Shown here piece by piece: positions 50,155-57,319 of a DNA stretch of 64,000 nucleotides. Below the pieces are notes generated by a model, which saw only the letters and a list, made by a program, of their open reading frames with translations, ran no database searches and was not told the origin of the DNA. This DNA comes from Bacillota bacterium (lineage in GTDB: Bacteria; Bacillota; Desulfotomaculia; Desulfotomaculales; Desulforudaceae). Each line of letters starts with the position of its first letter. Positions within the stretch are counted from its first letter, which is position 1. A program made the translations under genes and the position numbers. Location: NCBI GenBank assembly GCA_040757205.1, contig JBFLXL010000005.1, positions 60,178 through 124,177 on the forward strand, given 5' to 3'.

Positions 50155-50564
50155 GGCGAGTAAACCTGTAAGCCGAGTTCTGTCGTGGATGATCATCTAT
50201 CTGGGACGCCGGTCGCCCGGACGCCTCTAGCGACCTAACCCGGGGACGGAGCGGGCCGCTCCATCGTCCCCCTATTTGGTCTTGCTCCAGGTGGGGTTTA
50301 CCTAGCCGGCCAGTCGCCTGACCGCTGGTGCGCTCTTACCGCACCGTTCCACCCTTACCGTACCGGCCGCCGGTCTCAGGAAGTCCGTCTCGGCGTTTGC
50401 CGATTCCAAACCTCCGGCGACCGGCTCCGACGCACGGCGGTACACATTTCTGTGGCACTTTCCTTGGGGTCGCCCCCACTGGGAATTACCCAGCACCCTG
50501 CCCTGCGGAGCTCGGACTTTCCTCGAATACCAAGCGGTACCCGCGATCATCTGGTTTACTCGCC
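50155..50564 (-). ncRNA. rnpB: RNase P RNA, bacterial class A-like
   Basis: On the minus strand the RNA starts near GGCGAGTAAACCAG and includes the conserved P4 strand GAGGAAAGTCCGAGCTCC (50528-50511) and the CR-type GAAAGTGCCACAG. It also has GGTAAACCCCACC, GAGCAAGACC and the 3' conserved AGATAGATGATCATCC and ACAGAACTCGGCTTACAGG. Length is about 410 nt. The ends GAGTAAACC and GGTTTACTC pair to form P1. This is the catalytic subunit that matures tRNA 5' ends. No protein gene competes for this interval. Confidence 0.95.
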
Positions 50565-50641
50565 AAAGACATGATACCATTCGGAGCGTCAAAAATCAAG
50601 AAAAACAGCGGTTTTCAGCCCGGCCGGCCGTGGCCGTTGTT

Positions 50642-51430
50642 CTAAAGGTTTCCGAACGGATCCTGGTGGGTTCGGGCGACGGCGAAACGCACGTCGGCGC
50701 CGGCGGCCCGGCAGCGCCCGGCCAGGTGGTCCCGCAGGGGCTCCAGGATGATCCGTTCGCTGGGATAATGGCCCGGATCGACGAAGTTCATACCGGCGGC
50801 CAGGATGTCCCGCGCGGTGTGATATTTTAGATCGCCGGTCACGAACACATCGGCGCCGGCGAAGGCCGCCTTGCCCCACAGGTCGCCGCCCGAACCACCG
50901 CAAAGGGCGACTTTGGATACCATCCGGTCCCGCGGGCCGCCCACCCGGACGGACGGGACGCCGAGCACCGCTTTCACCCGCCCGGCGAAAACGTCGAAGG
51001 GCAGCGCTTCCGGCAGGCGCCCGACCCGCCCCAGCCCACCCTCCTCGTCCAGCACCCGGAAGCCGGTCAACCCCAACCGCTCGGCCAGCACCGCGTTCAC
51101 CCCCTGCTCGGCGGCGTCCAGGCTGGTGTGGGCGGCGTACACGCCGATCCCGGCGCGGATCAGCCGGGCGAGGAGCGCCCCGCCGGGCAGGTCCAGGCGC
51201 ACGCTGCGCACCGGCCTGAAGATCAGGGGGTGGTGGGCGACGATCAGCCCGGCCCCCAGCGCCACCGCCTCGTCCACGACCCGGTCGTCCGCGTCCAGGG
51301 CCAGGAGAACGGCCTCCACCGGACTTTCGGGGTCCCCCACCTGCCAGCCGGTGTTGTCCCCCTCCAGCGCCAGGGCGCGCGGGGCCATTTCCTCCACGAA
51401 GGTGACAATCGTTTGGCACTTTAAAGGCAT
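50642..51430 (-). CDS. Nif3-like dinuclear metal-centre protein
   Basis: The 262-residue protein has the Nif3/YqfO pattern: GDNTGWQVGDPE near the N-terminus, AHHPLIFRPV, ARLIRAGIGVYAAHTSLDAAEQGVN, KVALCGGSGG and GDLKYHTARD, with His and Asp residues that bind two metals. It is associated with GTP cyclohydrolase-like or metal-dependent hydrolase activities, but the role is not settled. It overlaps trmK by 10 bases, the usual arrangement in Firmicutes. Confidence 0.9.
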   Translation of the reverse strand: MPLKCQTIVTFVEEMAPRALALEGDNTGWQVGDPESPVEAVLLALDADDRVVDEAVALGAGLIVAHHPLIFRPVRSVRLDLPGGALLARLIRAGIGVYAAHTSLDAAEQGVNAVLAERLGLTGFRVLDEEGGLGRVGRLPEALPFDVFAGRVKAVLGVPSVRVGGPRDRMVSKVALCGGSGGDLWGKAAFAGADVFVTGDLKYHTARDILAAGMNFVDPGHYPSERIILEPLRDHLAGRCRAAGADVRFAVARTHQDPFGNL

Positions 51431-52116
51431 TTCTCCAACGCCTCCAGTTGTTCCAGCCGGGCTCCGGCGGCGGCCCGGCGCTGGTCCAGTTCTTCGCGGC
51501 CGCTTTTCTCCAGCCCGTCCAGCATCTTTTCGTAGCGCGCCCTGATCACGGCCAAATAGCGCGGCAAGAACGGGTGCTTACGCGCTACCAGGTCGGGACC
51601 GACCTCCAGCAGGAGATCGTCCACCGGCTCGGAACGCCCTTTTTCGGCCCAGATCACCGGGTAGAGCCGCCCGGCGTCCGGGACGAGGGTCTCGGCCGCA
51701 ATCCGGAAGCCGTTTTCGATCAGCCAGCGGCGGGCCGGGGTCACCGGCTCTTGGGGCTGCAGCACCAGAGTCTCGACCGTTCCCAATACCTCCGGGGACG
51801 CGCCCAGGATGGCGGCGATATTCCGCCCGCCCATCCCGGCGAGCACCACCACCTCGGCCTCTCCGGGGGCGACCGGCGCCAGCCCGTCCCCGGCCCGGAC
51901 GTCGATAAACTCGCCCAGGTCACTTGCGGCCACCGCCTGCCGGGCAGCGTCCAGGGGACCGGGCGCCTTCTCCACCGCGATCACCCGCGGCGCCACCCCC
52001 CAGCCCACCAGGTAGACGGGCAGCAGGGCATGGTCGGTACCGATGTCGGCCACCGTCTTCCCGGGCGGAATATAATCGGCGACGGCCTGGAGCCGCGCCG
52101 GCAGCTCGATCATCAT
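51421..52116 (-). CDS. trmK: tRNA (adenine22-N1)-methyltransferase TrmK
   Basis: The 231-residue protein has the SAM motif VADIGTDHALLPVYLV near residue 24, AVEKAPGP, and VVLAGMGGRNIAAIL, all typical of TrmK (YqfN). It methylates N1 of A22 in bacterial tRNAs. The ATG at 52116 follows AGGTGG at 8 bases; a GTG at 52128 contains that site. The overlapping downstream Nif3-type gene matches the conserved yqfN-yqfO pair. Confidence 0.9.
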   Translation of the reverse strand: MMIELPARLQAVADYIPPGKTVADIGTDHALLPVYLVGWGVAPRVIAVEKAPGPLDAARQAVAASDLGEFIDVRAGDGLAPVAPGEAEVVVLAGMGGRNIAAILGASPEVLGTVETLVLQPQEPVTPARRWLIENGFRIAAETLVPDAGRLYPVIWAEKGRSEPVDDLLLEVGPDLVARKHPFLPRYLAVIRARYEKMLDGLEKSGREELDQRRAAAGARLEQLEALEKCL

Positions 52117-52412
52117 CCGTGCGGCCACCTGCTTCCAACCTCCCGCGGTTTTAGAGTACCCGGCAAATTATACTCGGCGGCCCATAACCTGTCAACCAGG
52201 GGAAAATGCACGCCGGACTGACGCGTAAAAAATAGCCGCAACTCGGGGGAAATTATCTCGCACCAGCCCCTGGAAACCTTGATATGGCTCTCGTTATAAA
52301 GGCCATGCGTCAGTCCTGAAAATTCGTGCTGGGCTGACGCTCCGTTCGCACCTTCCTCGGACAAACGGCAAGCGGTCTGATAGAATGAGTATGCACAGGG
52401 GAGGGAGCCGAC
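52117..52412. other. Noncoding spacer with a distant inverted repeat
   Basis: GGACTGACGC at 52215-52224 recurs in inverted form at 52307-52316 (GCGTCAGTCC), about 80 bases apart. They could close a long hairpin around AT-rich sequence. No protein gene is supported in this stretch, and the upstream half probably holds the trmK promoter. Confidence 0.4.
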
Positions 52413-52907
52413 TTGCAGTACATGCAGTGTCTGGTCTGTGGTTATATTGTCCCGGGTGAGTCGCCTCCGATGCGCTGCCCCTTGTGCGGGGCCGCGGAGG
52501 ACAAGTTCCGGGGGTTGACGCTCCGCACCGGGGATAACCAAGTCATGGCGAACGTGGACTGGCTGGACCACTTGAATAACGGCGTCCTGTACCTGGCCTA
52601 CGCGCTCCGGGCCGAGGAGGAGGGCTACCCCGAGATTGCCGCCGCGCTGTACCGAATAGGCCGGGACAAGGCCCGGCACGCCGCTGAATGGCTGAACCGG
52701 CGGCAACCGCCGGGTGGCAGCGCCGACAATCTCCGCCTGCTTCTGCGGCACGAGGAGGCAACCGCCGCAAACCTGTCCGGGCTCGCCGGGGCCGCGCGCA
52801 AGGCCGGGGATACCGAGACCGCCCTCTTCCTGGAACGCGTCGCCGCCGCGGAGCGCCGCCACGGGAACGTGCTCCGAAACTTGCGCCAACGACTTTTTGG
52901 GGAATAG
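52413..52907 (+). CDS. Rubredoxin-like/ferritin-like fusion protein
   Basis: The 164-residue protein starts with a zinc-ribbon or rubredoxin-type domain (CLVCGYIVPGESPPMRCPLCG). A ferritin-like helical domain follows (about 45-160) with GVLYLAYALRAEEEGYPEIAAAL, DKARHAAEWLNRR, HEEATAANLSG and AAERRHGNVLRN. Metal-ligand Glu and His residues are visible. The order is reversed relative to classical rubrerythrin. A TTG start follows AGGGGAGGGAGC. It likely works in peroxide or redox defence. Confidence 0.75.
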   Translation: MQYMQCLVCGYIVPGESPPMRCPLCGAAEDKFRGLTLRTGDNQVMANVDWLDHLNNGVLYLAYALRAEEEGYPEIAAALYRIGRDKARHAAEWLNRRQPPGGSADNLRLLLRHEEATAANLSGLAGAARKAGDTETALFLERVAAAERRHGNVLRNLRQRLFGE

Positions 52908-52955
52908 ATCCGAGGCCATAAGAGTCATAAACTCACAAGGAGGCCAAATGCTCCG

Positions 52956-53624
52956 GTGGAGACCGTGAAGGAGTTCTTTCAATACGTACTGGGCGTGCTC
53001 GGTGACGCGTACTTCCACCGCCACCTGGCGGCCACCTTTTTCGGAGTGCTGGCCGGCTTTCTGCTCTCTCTGTCCGTGCAACGGCGGCACGAGCGCAAGT
53101 CCAACCGGCACACCCGGGATATGTATCTCCTGGCGCTGAACGTCGAGCTCACCCACAACACCGACCTGCTCCGGGAACTCGCCGCTTTGAACGCGGGTCT
53201 GAGCAGGGACGCCGCCCCCTACGAACCCGCCGCCCTGCGCACGTTCTACTCGCTGCTGGAAGGGGTTGCGGGGCGCCTGCGCTTCAATGTGTTCAACGGG
53301 ATAATGGCCAACGGCATGCTCGGTTTCCTGGAAGGCCGGGCGGTGCACTCCATTCTGGAGACCTACCGGCGGCTGGACCGCCTGGTCTTGGAGATCAAGA
53401 GCAGCCAAGCCTGGCTGCCCCTAGCGCCGGGAGAAACGGCGGAACTGTGGCTGGAGCGAAAGATGGGCATCGTGCAGTACCTGGGCACAGTCACCGCAGA
53501 AGCCCTGGAGCAGGCGGAATCCACCAGGGAAGAACTTCTGCGTCTGCTGCCCAAAAAGACCACGGCGGGCCGCGGACCCAAGCTCAACCCCGGAGCGCCG
53601 CATACGGAAATCAGCGCTGACTAG
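52956..53624 (+). CDS. Single-TM protein of unknown function
   Basis: The 222-residue protein starts METVKEFFQYVLGVLGDAYF and has one TM helix (LAATFFGVLAGFLLSLSV, residues 25-42). A basic stretch (QRRHERKSNRHTRD) and a soluble helical region follow (LNVELTHNTDLLRELAALNA; SILETYRRLDRLVLEIKSSQ). The pattern suggests a membrane-anchored cytoplasmic helical domain. The GTG start has GGAGG at 13 bases. I do not recognise the family. Confidence 0.6.
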   Translation: METVKEFFQYVLGVLGDAYFHRHLAATFFGVLAGFLLSLSVQRRHERKSNRHTRDMYLLALNVELTHNTDLLRELAALNAGLSRDAAPYEPAALRTFYSLLEGVAGRLRFNVFNGIMANGMLGFLEGRAVHSILETYRRLDRLVLEIKSSQAWLPLAPGETAELWLERKMGIVQYLGTVTAEALEQAESTREELLRLLPKKTTAGRGPKLNPGAPHTEISAD

Positions 53625-53726
53625 TCAGCTTCCCGGAGCAAGTGTCCTGCCCACCGGCAGTGGAAAACCCCGCCTGTGCGGACGGGATTGACCTTTTTCC
53701 CCTTGCCCGCCGCGCCGCCCGGCGGC

Positions 53727-54062
53727 CTACCGGGGAGAAGGCCGGCCGCCGGAACTCTTCTCGGCCCTGGGGTCCGAGAGCACCGCGTAGCCGCCAAAAG
53801 CCGCCAGGGAGACGATGATGGCGTTAATGAAGGCCAGGAAAATGTTCGCGGCGATTTCCCCAACCGAACCGGCCAGAAGACCCTGCTGCCAGAACATCAG
53901 CAGCACCAGCACGAGCGCCCACCCGAAGGTGTAGGCCCGGACGGCCTCGTCGGCGTACCGCCGTTTGACCAGGCTCTTGGTGAACTGGACGATCAGGGCC
54001 AGGACGATGACCATCCCCGAAAAGCTTGCCAAGTAGTCGGCGGTCACGAACTCGTTGGGCAT
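53727..54062 (-). CDS. Holin-like membrane protein of 111 aa
   Basis: ATG at 54062 follows AAAAAGGAGGGGGTGTGC. The product MPNEFVTADYLASFSGMVIV has three hydrophobic stretches, a basic KSLVKRRYADEAVR loop and a polar tail (SDPRAEKSSGGRPSPR). This layout is seen in phage-type holins and in small conserved clostridial membrane proteins, and I cannot decide between them. A longer upstream frame exists but reads through noncoding sequence. Confidence 0.6.
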   Translation of the reverse strand: MPNEFVTADYLASFSGMVIVLALIVQFTKSLVKRRYADEAVRAYTFGWALVLVLLMFWQQGLLAGSVGEIAANIFLAFINAIIVSLAAFGGYAVLSDPRAEKSSGGRPSPR

Positions 54063-54099
54063 GCACACCCCCTCCTTTTTGCAGACATTACTATTCGCC

Positions 54100-54207
54100 G
54101 AGTGTCCGGGGTATTCATCGTTGTCCGCCCCATCCGGCAACAAACCCGCGTTCACCATCGCCGCCCTGGCGGGACACATCGCCGCCGAGATTATCCGGGA
54201 AGGCTGA
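54100..54207 (+). pseudogene. C-terminal fragment of an oxidoreductase-like protein
   Basis: The plus frame ending at TGA 54205-54207 reads APSGNKPAFTIAALAGHIAA and ends EIIREG. This looks like the last helix region of an FAD-dependent oxidoreductase or reductase family. Nothing upstream continues the frame, because the minus-strand holin-like gene occupies that position. It is probably debris of a deleted gene, but chance similarity is possible. Confidence 0.3.
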
Positions 54208-54418
54208 CCGGTGACCTGGTAATTCCGCGGCTCACGGCCGGGCGGAACAAAGAAGAGCCGGGTATCTGACTCACCCGGCCCGCATAAGTAGGTGGCTATT
54301 CCGGGTTCGAATACTGGAAATGTGTATCCGGCCGCTACTGGCATCCTGGAACCACTGTAAATCGCTCTTATCGTCGCCGAGGTTGTTATCGGGGTATCAA
54401 CGATTTGAATGCTATTGT

Positions 54419-55138
54419 TTATTCCTGCCCGGGTTTCCAGATTTCCCAAACTTTGCCCACCAGGTTCGGGCCGGGTTTGAGCGTGATTTTGCCGGGTTGC
54501 CAGCCCGACGGGGTGGCTTCGCCGGTGGCGCGCACGTGTTGGTAAGCCTGCACCTGCCGGATGAACTCCGACACGTTACGGCCCACCGGCGGGGTCAGCA
54601 TCTCCATAGCCTGGATGACGCCGTCCGGGTCAATCAGGAACCGGCCCCGAATATCCACGCCGGCTTCGTGGTCGTACACGCCGTACACTGTCCCGATCCG
54701 GCCGCCGGCGTCGGTGAGCATAGGGAATGGCACGCCGCCGGGTACCATCTTGGAGAGTTCCTCTTCCTGCCAGATCTTGTGCACGAAACGGCTATCCGTG
54801 CTCATGGCCAGGACATGTACCCCCAGCGCCTTGATCTCGTCGTGACGGGCGGCCACGGCCGCCAATTCGGTGGGTCAAACGAAGGTGAAGTCACCGGGAT
54901 AGAAGCAAAGCACCACCCACGAGCCCCTGTAGTCTGAAAGCTTGACGTTTTGAAACCCCCCGTCCAGGTATGCGTGAGCCTCAAAGTCAGGGGCCGGTTT
55001 ACCTACGCGTGCCAGCACTTGCGGCACCTCCTTCACAGCCTGCGGGCCGGTACCCGGGCCGGCCTCGGGCACGTTGTCGGTCTGCGCCGTCATGGGCCCC
55101 TTTGCCGGGGCGACGCACTGATCCTTCGGGTCTGCCAT
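54419..55138 (-). CDS. Peroxiredoxin, selenoprotein (UGA as Sec88 at the catalytic site)
   Basis: The frame starts ATG 55138 after GGAGGTGGT. The AhpC/Prx pattern [23 protein letters not shown] shows a UGA at 54877-54875 in place of the peroxidatic cysteine. The family sequence then continues in frame to residue 239 ([31 protein letters not shown]). The 11-nt spacer and hairpin after the UGA fit a SECIS. The usual C-terminal VCP resolving Cys is replaced ([10 protein letters not shown]), so reduction must use another thiol such as the N-terminal Cys or a partner. Selenoprotein peroxiredoxins (PrxU) are known in Sec-using clostridia. Confidence 0.88.
54848..54877 (-). promoter_or_regulatory. 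SECIS-like hairpin for the selenoprotein peroxiredoxin
   Basis: On the minus strand GGCGGC (54863-54858) pairs with GCCGCC (54853-54848) over a CGTG loop, starting 11 nt after the UGA. The position and the GU in the loop resemble bacterial SECIS elements. Confidence 0.65.
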
Positions 55139-55323
55139 CTTGTACCACCTCCAATTAGTACTTAATGCAGAAAGACACTTGTTGTCAAGTCGGTGGGCCG
55201 TTTCTTTGTGTTAATTATTGTTTAATTTTTGTTAAATTTGCCATCTGCCATTTTTATCTGTCCAGCGGCGAAAACAAAAAAACCGCAAAAACCTTTATTC
55301 TTGGAGGCTTCGCGGGTTGTTAT

Positions 55324-55370
55324 TGGTGGGCGATGCTGGATTTGAACCAGCGACCCCCTGCTTGTAAGGC
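55324..55370 (-). tRNA. 3' half of a tRNA-Val, integration scar
   Basis: The minus strand carries 47 bases matching the tRNA 3' half: anticodon loop CTTACAA (anticodon TAC, Val), GCAG stem half, GGGGGTC variable loop, GCTGG-TTCAAAT-CCAGC T-arm and ATCGCCC-A-CCA. No 5' half precedes it, and the bases before it do not pair with the anticodon stem. This is typical of an attachment-site remnant left by a tRNA-integrating element. The tRNA is not functional. Confidence 0.8.
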
Positions 55371-55379
55371 GGTTGTCCC

Positions 55380-55614
55380 TGCATTTTGGAGCTCTTGAGA
55401 CACTTGGTTGAACACCAACGATCCTTGAATTTAGCAGCTTTGCGGTGCTATGTGCGGTCAGGTTAGGTTGGCTTGGTTGGCCAGTGGGCACCAAAATAGG
55501 CACCAAGGGCCTCGACGGAGACACCCTTGAAGCAAGCCCATAAGGGTTTGTATTGTCTCCTGCATTCCTTACGGCTGATCGATGCCCACGCGCAACGCCT
55601 CCCGTACAGGTGAG
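55380..55614. other. Noncoding scar beside the tRNA fragment
   Basis: No gene is supported. It holds two near-identical 12-base units, GGGCACCAAAAT and AGGCACCAAGGG (55488-55508). On the minus strand these read CTTGGTGCCTATTTTGGTGCC, a sequence that often lies near the end of tyrosine-integrase genes. It may be residue of the element that used the tRNA site. Confidence 0.4.
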
Positions 55615-56583
55615 TTACTGATCGCCGCTACCGGCTGCTGCGGAATCTTTTTGGATTTCCAGCAGATTTTCCCGGTCCAAGCCGGTAATCTCCATGATGT
55701 CCTCCAGGGCGAGGCCTTTTTTCAAGGCCGCCAAAGCGACCTCCCTCTTGCCCTCTTTGATGCCCTCTTTGATGCCCTCCTTGATGCCCTCTTTGATGCC
55801 TTCCTTGATGCCTTCCTCCCGGCCTTGCTGATGATAAGAAGTGGTGATTTCCATAAAATTTCGCACCTCCTCGGGTTTGAGTTCTCGGGGCAGGCGTTCG
55901 CGGTATTTTTGTTCCTCCGCCTCGTCCAAGCGGAGATAGGTCTCGAAAAAAGCGGTCAGCAGGGTGTTCCGGACCAGGTCCAGGCGCATGTTGGCCAGCA
56001 TGCGGGCAAATTCGATCTTGACGCTCACTTTTTCCTCCGCACTGAAGTTCATTTTGCTGAGCAGGGCGGCGGCCACCGGATTGTTGCTCCCAATGTAGTC
56101 CCGCCAAGATTCTTTCCGGAGCTGGACCTTGAAGAAGCGGAATTCCAAAACGTCCAGAAAGGAGAAGCTGATCCGGAAGCGGTCTTCCTCTTCCACTCCG
56201 GCATCATGGGCGTAAACGGCGATGGGCAGAATTTTTCGCTGGTGCTTTTCATGCAACCGGGCGAAGTACTTGAACATCATCCGGTTGTAGTCCGGCACCC
56301 GCTGGGATTGGTTTTCCACGTGCACCAGGATCAGGCCCTCTTCGTCCTTGAGCCGGGTCTCCACCAGGATGTCCACCACGTGCTTTTCCTTGTCCAATAC
56401 GTCGGTGATGATTTCCTGAGGCCGGAATTCCAGGTGGTCTGGATCCATAAGCCGACCGACCTGCGGGAAAAACAGGTTGATGAATTCGTAGAAGAAGGTC
56501 TCCAGCAGCTGCTTGAACAACTCGTCGTGCTTGTCGCGCCGGACTTGCTCCCGGTTTTTTTCGCCCGCTTTGTCCAAGAGCAA
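55615..56583 (-). CDS. Rpn/YhgA-type recombination-promoting nuclease family protein
   Basis: The product has a PD-(D/E)XK-type N-terminal half: KHDELFKQLLETFF, then DILVETRLKDEEGLILVHVENQSQ with the catalytic E-x-Q region, and MFKYFARLHEKH. The C-terminal half contains an EEGIKEGIKEGIKEGIKEG repeat and a helical end. Rpn proteins cut DNA and promote RecA-independent recombination, and are often annotated as transposase-like. The TTG at 56583 after GAAGGAGAGG is one choice; a TTG two codons later is another. It lies near the tRNA scar, in keeping with a mobile origin. Confidence 0.78.
   Translation of the reverse strand: MLLDKAGEKNREQVRRDKHDELFKQLLETFFYEFINLFFPQVGRLMDPDHLEFRPQEIITDVLDKEKHVVDILVETRLKDEEGLILVHVENQSQRVPDYNRMMFKYFARLHEKHQRKILPIAVYAHDAGVEEEDRFRISFSFLDVLEFRFFKVQLRKESWRDYIGSNNPVAAALLSKMNFSAEEKVSVKIEFARMLANMRLDLVRNTLLTAFFETYLRLDEAEEQKYRERLPRELKPEEVRNFMEITTSYHQQGREEGIKEGIKEGIKEGIKEGIKEGKREVALAALKKGLALEDIMEITGLDRENLLEIQKDSAAAGSGDQ
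55753..55816 (-). repeat. 12-base tandem repeat inside the Rpn gene
   Basis: Five to six units of 12 bases (plus-strand TTTGATGCCCTC and variants) encode the EGIK repeats. The unit number is likely to vary by slippage without breaking the frame. Confidence 0.85.
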
Positions 56584-56678
56584 CCCCCTCTCCTTCAGGT
56601 AACTGTATTTTACACCATCCCTGGTTTCCGGTAAATAGATGTTTCGCCCCACTCTTCGCGCATTTGCCGAATCTCTAC

Positions 56679-56804
56679 CTAGCCGGCGGTATTGACGGTA
56701 ATGCACATGACTACAGCGAAGGCACCCACTGTCATTGCCACAAGGGCCACTGCACTCGCCGTTGCCGATAACAGTCTCTTAAGTAGTGTCAGCAATGTAA
56801 CCAC
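56679..56804 (-). CDS. Small TM protein 3 (41 aa)
   Basis: A GTG-started frame immediately follows the previous stop, with GATAGGGTGG as a possible site. It encodes VTLLTLLKRLLSATASAVAL and a hydrophobic end VAMTVGAFAVVMCITV. One TM helix and a basic start are visible. No family is recognised; it is third in a run of tiny TM frames. Confidence 0.45.
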   Translation of the reverse strand: MVTLLTLLKRLLSATASAVALVAMTVGAFAVVMCITVNTAG

Positions 56805-56805
56805 C

Positions 56806-56937
56806 CTATCCCGCCGAAATTCGCAGACGTCTGAGGGTCCGTTTCGCCAGGAAAAGCTGTAACGGCAAGGCAACGACCAAGGACAGAAGTACCGGCATAA
56901 TGGGTAGTGCTGCTACGACCATAGTCAGGTGGGACAA
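56806..56937 (-). CDS. Small TM protein 2 (43 aa)
   Basis: A TTG-started frame lies after GGATAGGAGG. It encodes LSHLTMVVAALPIMPVLLSL and then LVVALPLQLFLAKRTLRRLRI, one or two helices with a basic end. The TTG is inferred; the ribosome site is 15 bases away, so the true start may differ. It lies between two other tiny TM frames read in the same direction. Confidence 0.45.
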   Translation of the reverse strand: MSHLTMVVAALPIMPVLLSLVVALPLQLFLAKRTLRRLRISAG

Positions 56938-56960
56938 GGCCGCGCCAGCCAGCGTGCCTC

Positions 56961-57140
56961 CTATCCCCCTAGGCTGCCAGCAGGAAATATGTAGCACGGG
57001 GCCGGCGCATTGCGCGTACAGCTTAGAGAATAAAATACGGCCAGGCTTCTCGCATATACCAGAAGACATACACCAAACAGGAACACCAGCCCCGCTCCAA
57101 AAGCCAGTGTAAGGAACCGCATATATCCGTACGCAGTCAT
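56961..57140 (-). CDS. Small TM protein 1 (59 aa)
   Basis: ATG after GTGAAGAG encodes MTAYGYMRFLTLAFGAGLVF and LFGVCLLVYARSLAVFYSL, then a cysteine-containing end (SCTRNAPAPCYIF). It has one or two TM helices. No similarity is recognised. The next two frames downstream share the pattern of short hydrophobic peptides. Confidence 0.45.
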   Translation of the reverse strand: MTAYGYMRFLTLAFGAGLVFLFGVCLLVYARSLAVFYSLSCTRNAPAPCYIFPAGSLGG

Positions 57141-57319
57141 CTCTTCACATATAAGATAATCATGACATGTTCCATCGCTCCCCGGTCCATCCAGCCACTT
57201 GGTGCATCTCGACGATGGAGTCGTCGCCGGCTCGGGCCGTAATCCAAACTTGGCTGCTGAACTGCTCTTTCGGTAGGGAGTGTCGTGCAGGACCGGTTTG
57301 CGCCGCCGCAGCCGGCGTT

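Noticed and set aside
50328..50645. Open frames of about 100 aa in the RNase P region
   Set aside because: The interval is rnpB; conserved RNA motifs explain it fully.
54419..55138. Two separate genes, 54419-54865 and 54875-55138
   Set aside because: They are the two halves of one peroxiredoxin split only by a UGA at the catalytic codon.
55165..55398. 77-aa open frame over the tRNA fragment
   Set aside because: The sequence is a tRNA 3' half read in a frame; the peptide MLDLNQRPPACKAVV is a well-known tRNA artefact.
55753..55816. CRISPR-like array
   Set aside because: The 12-base tandem unit is coding (EGIK repeats) and has no spacers.
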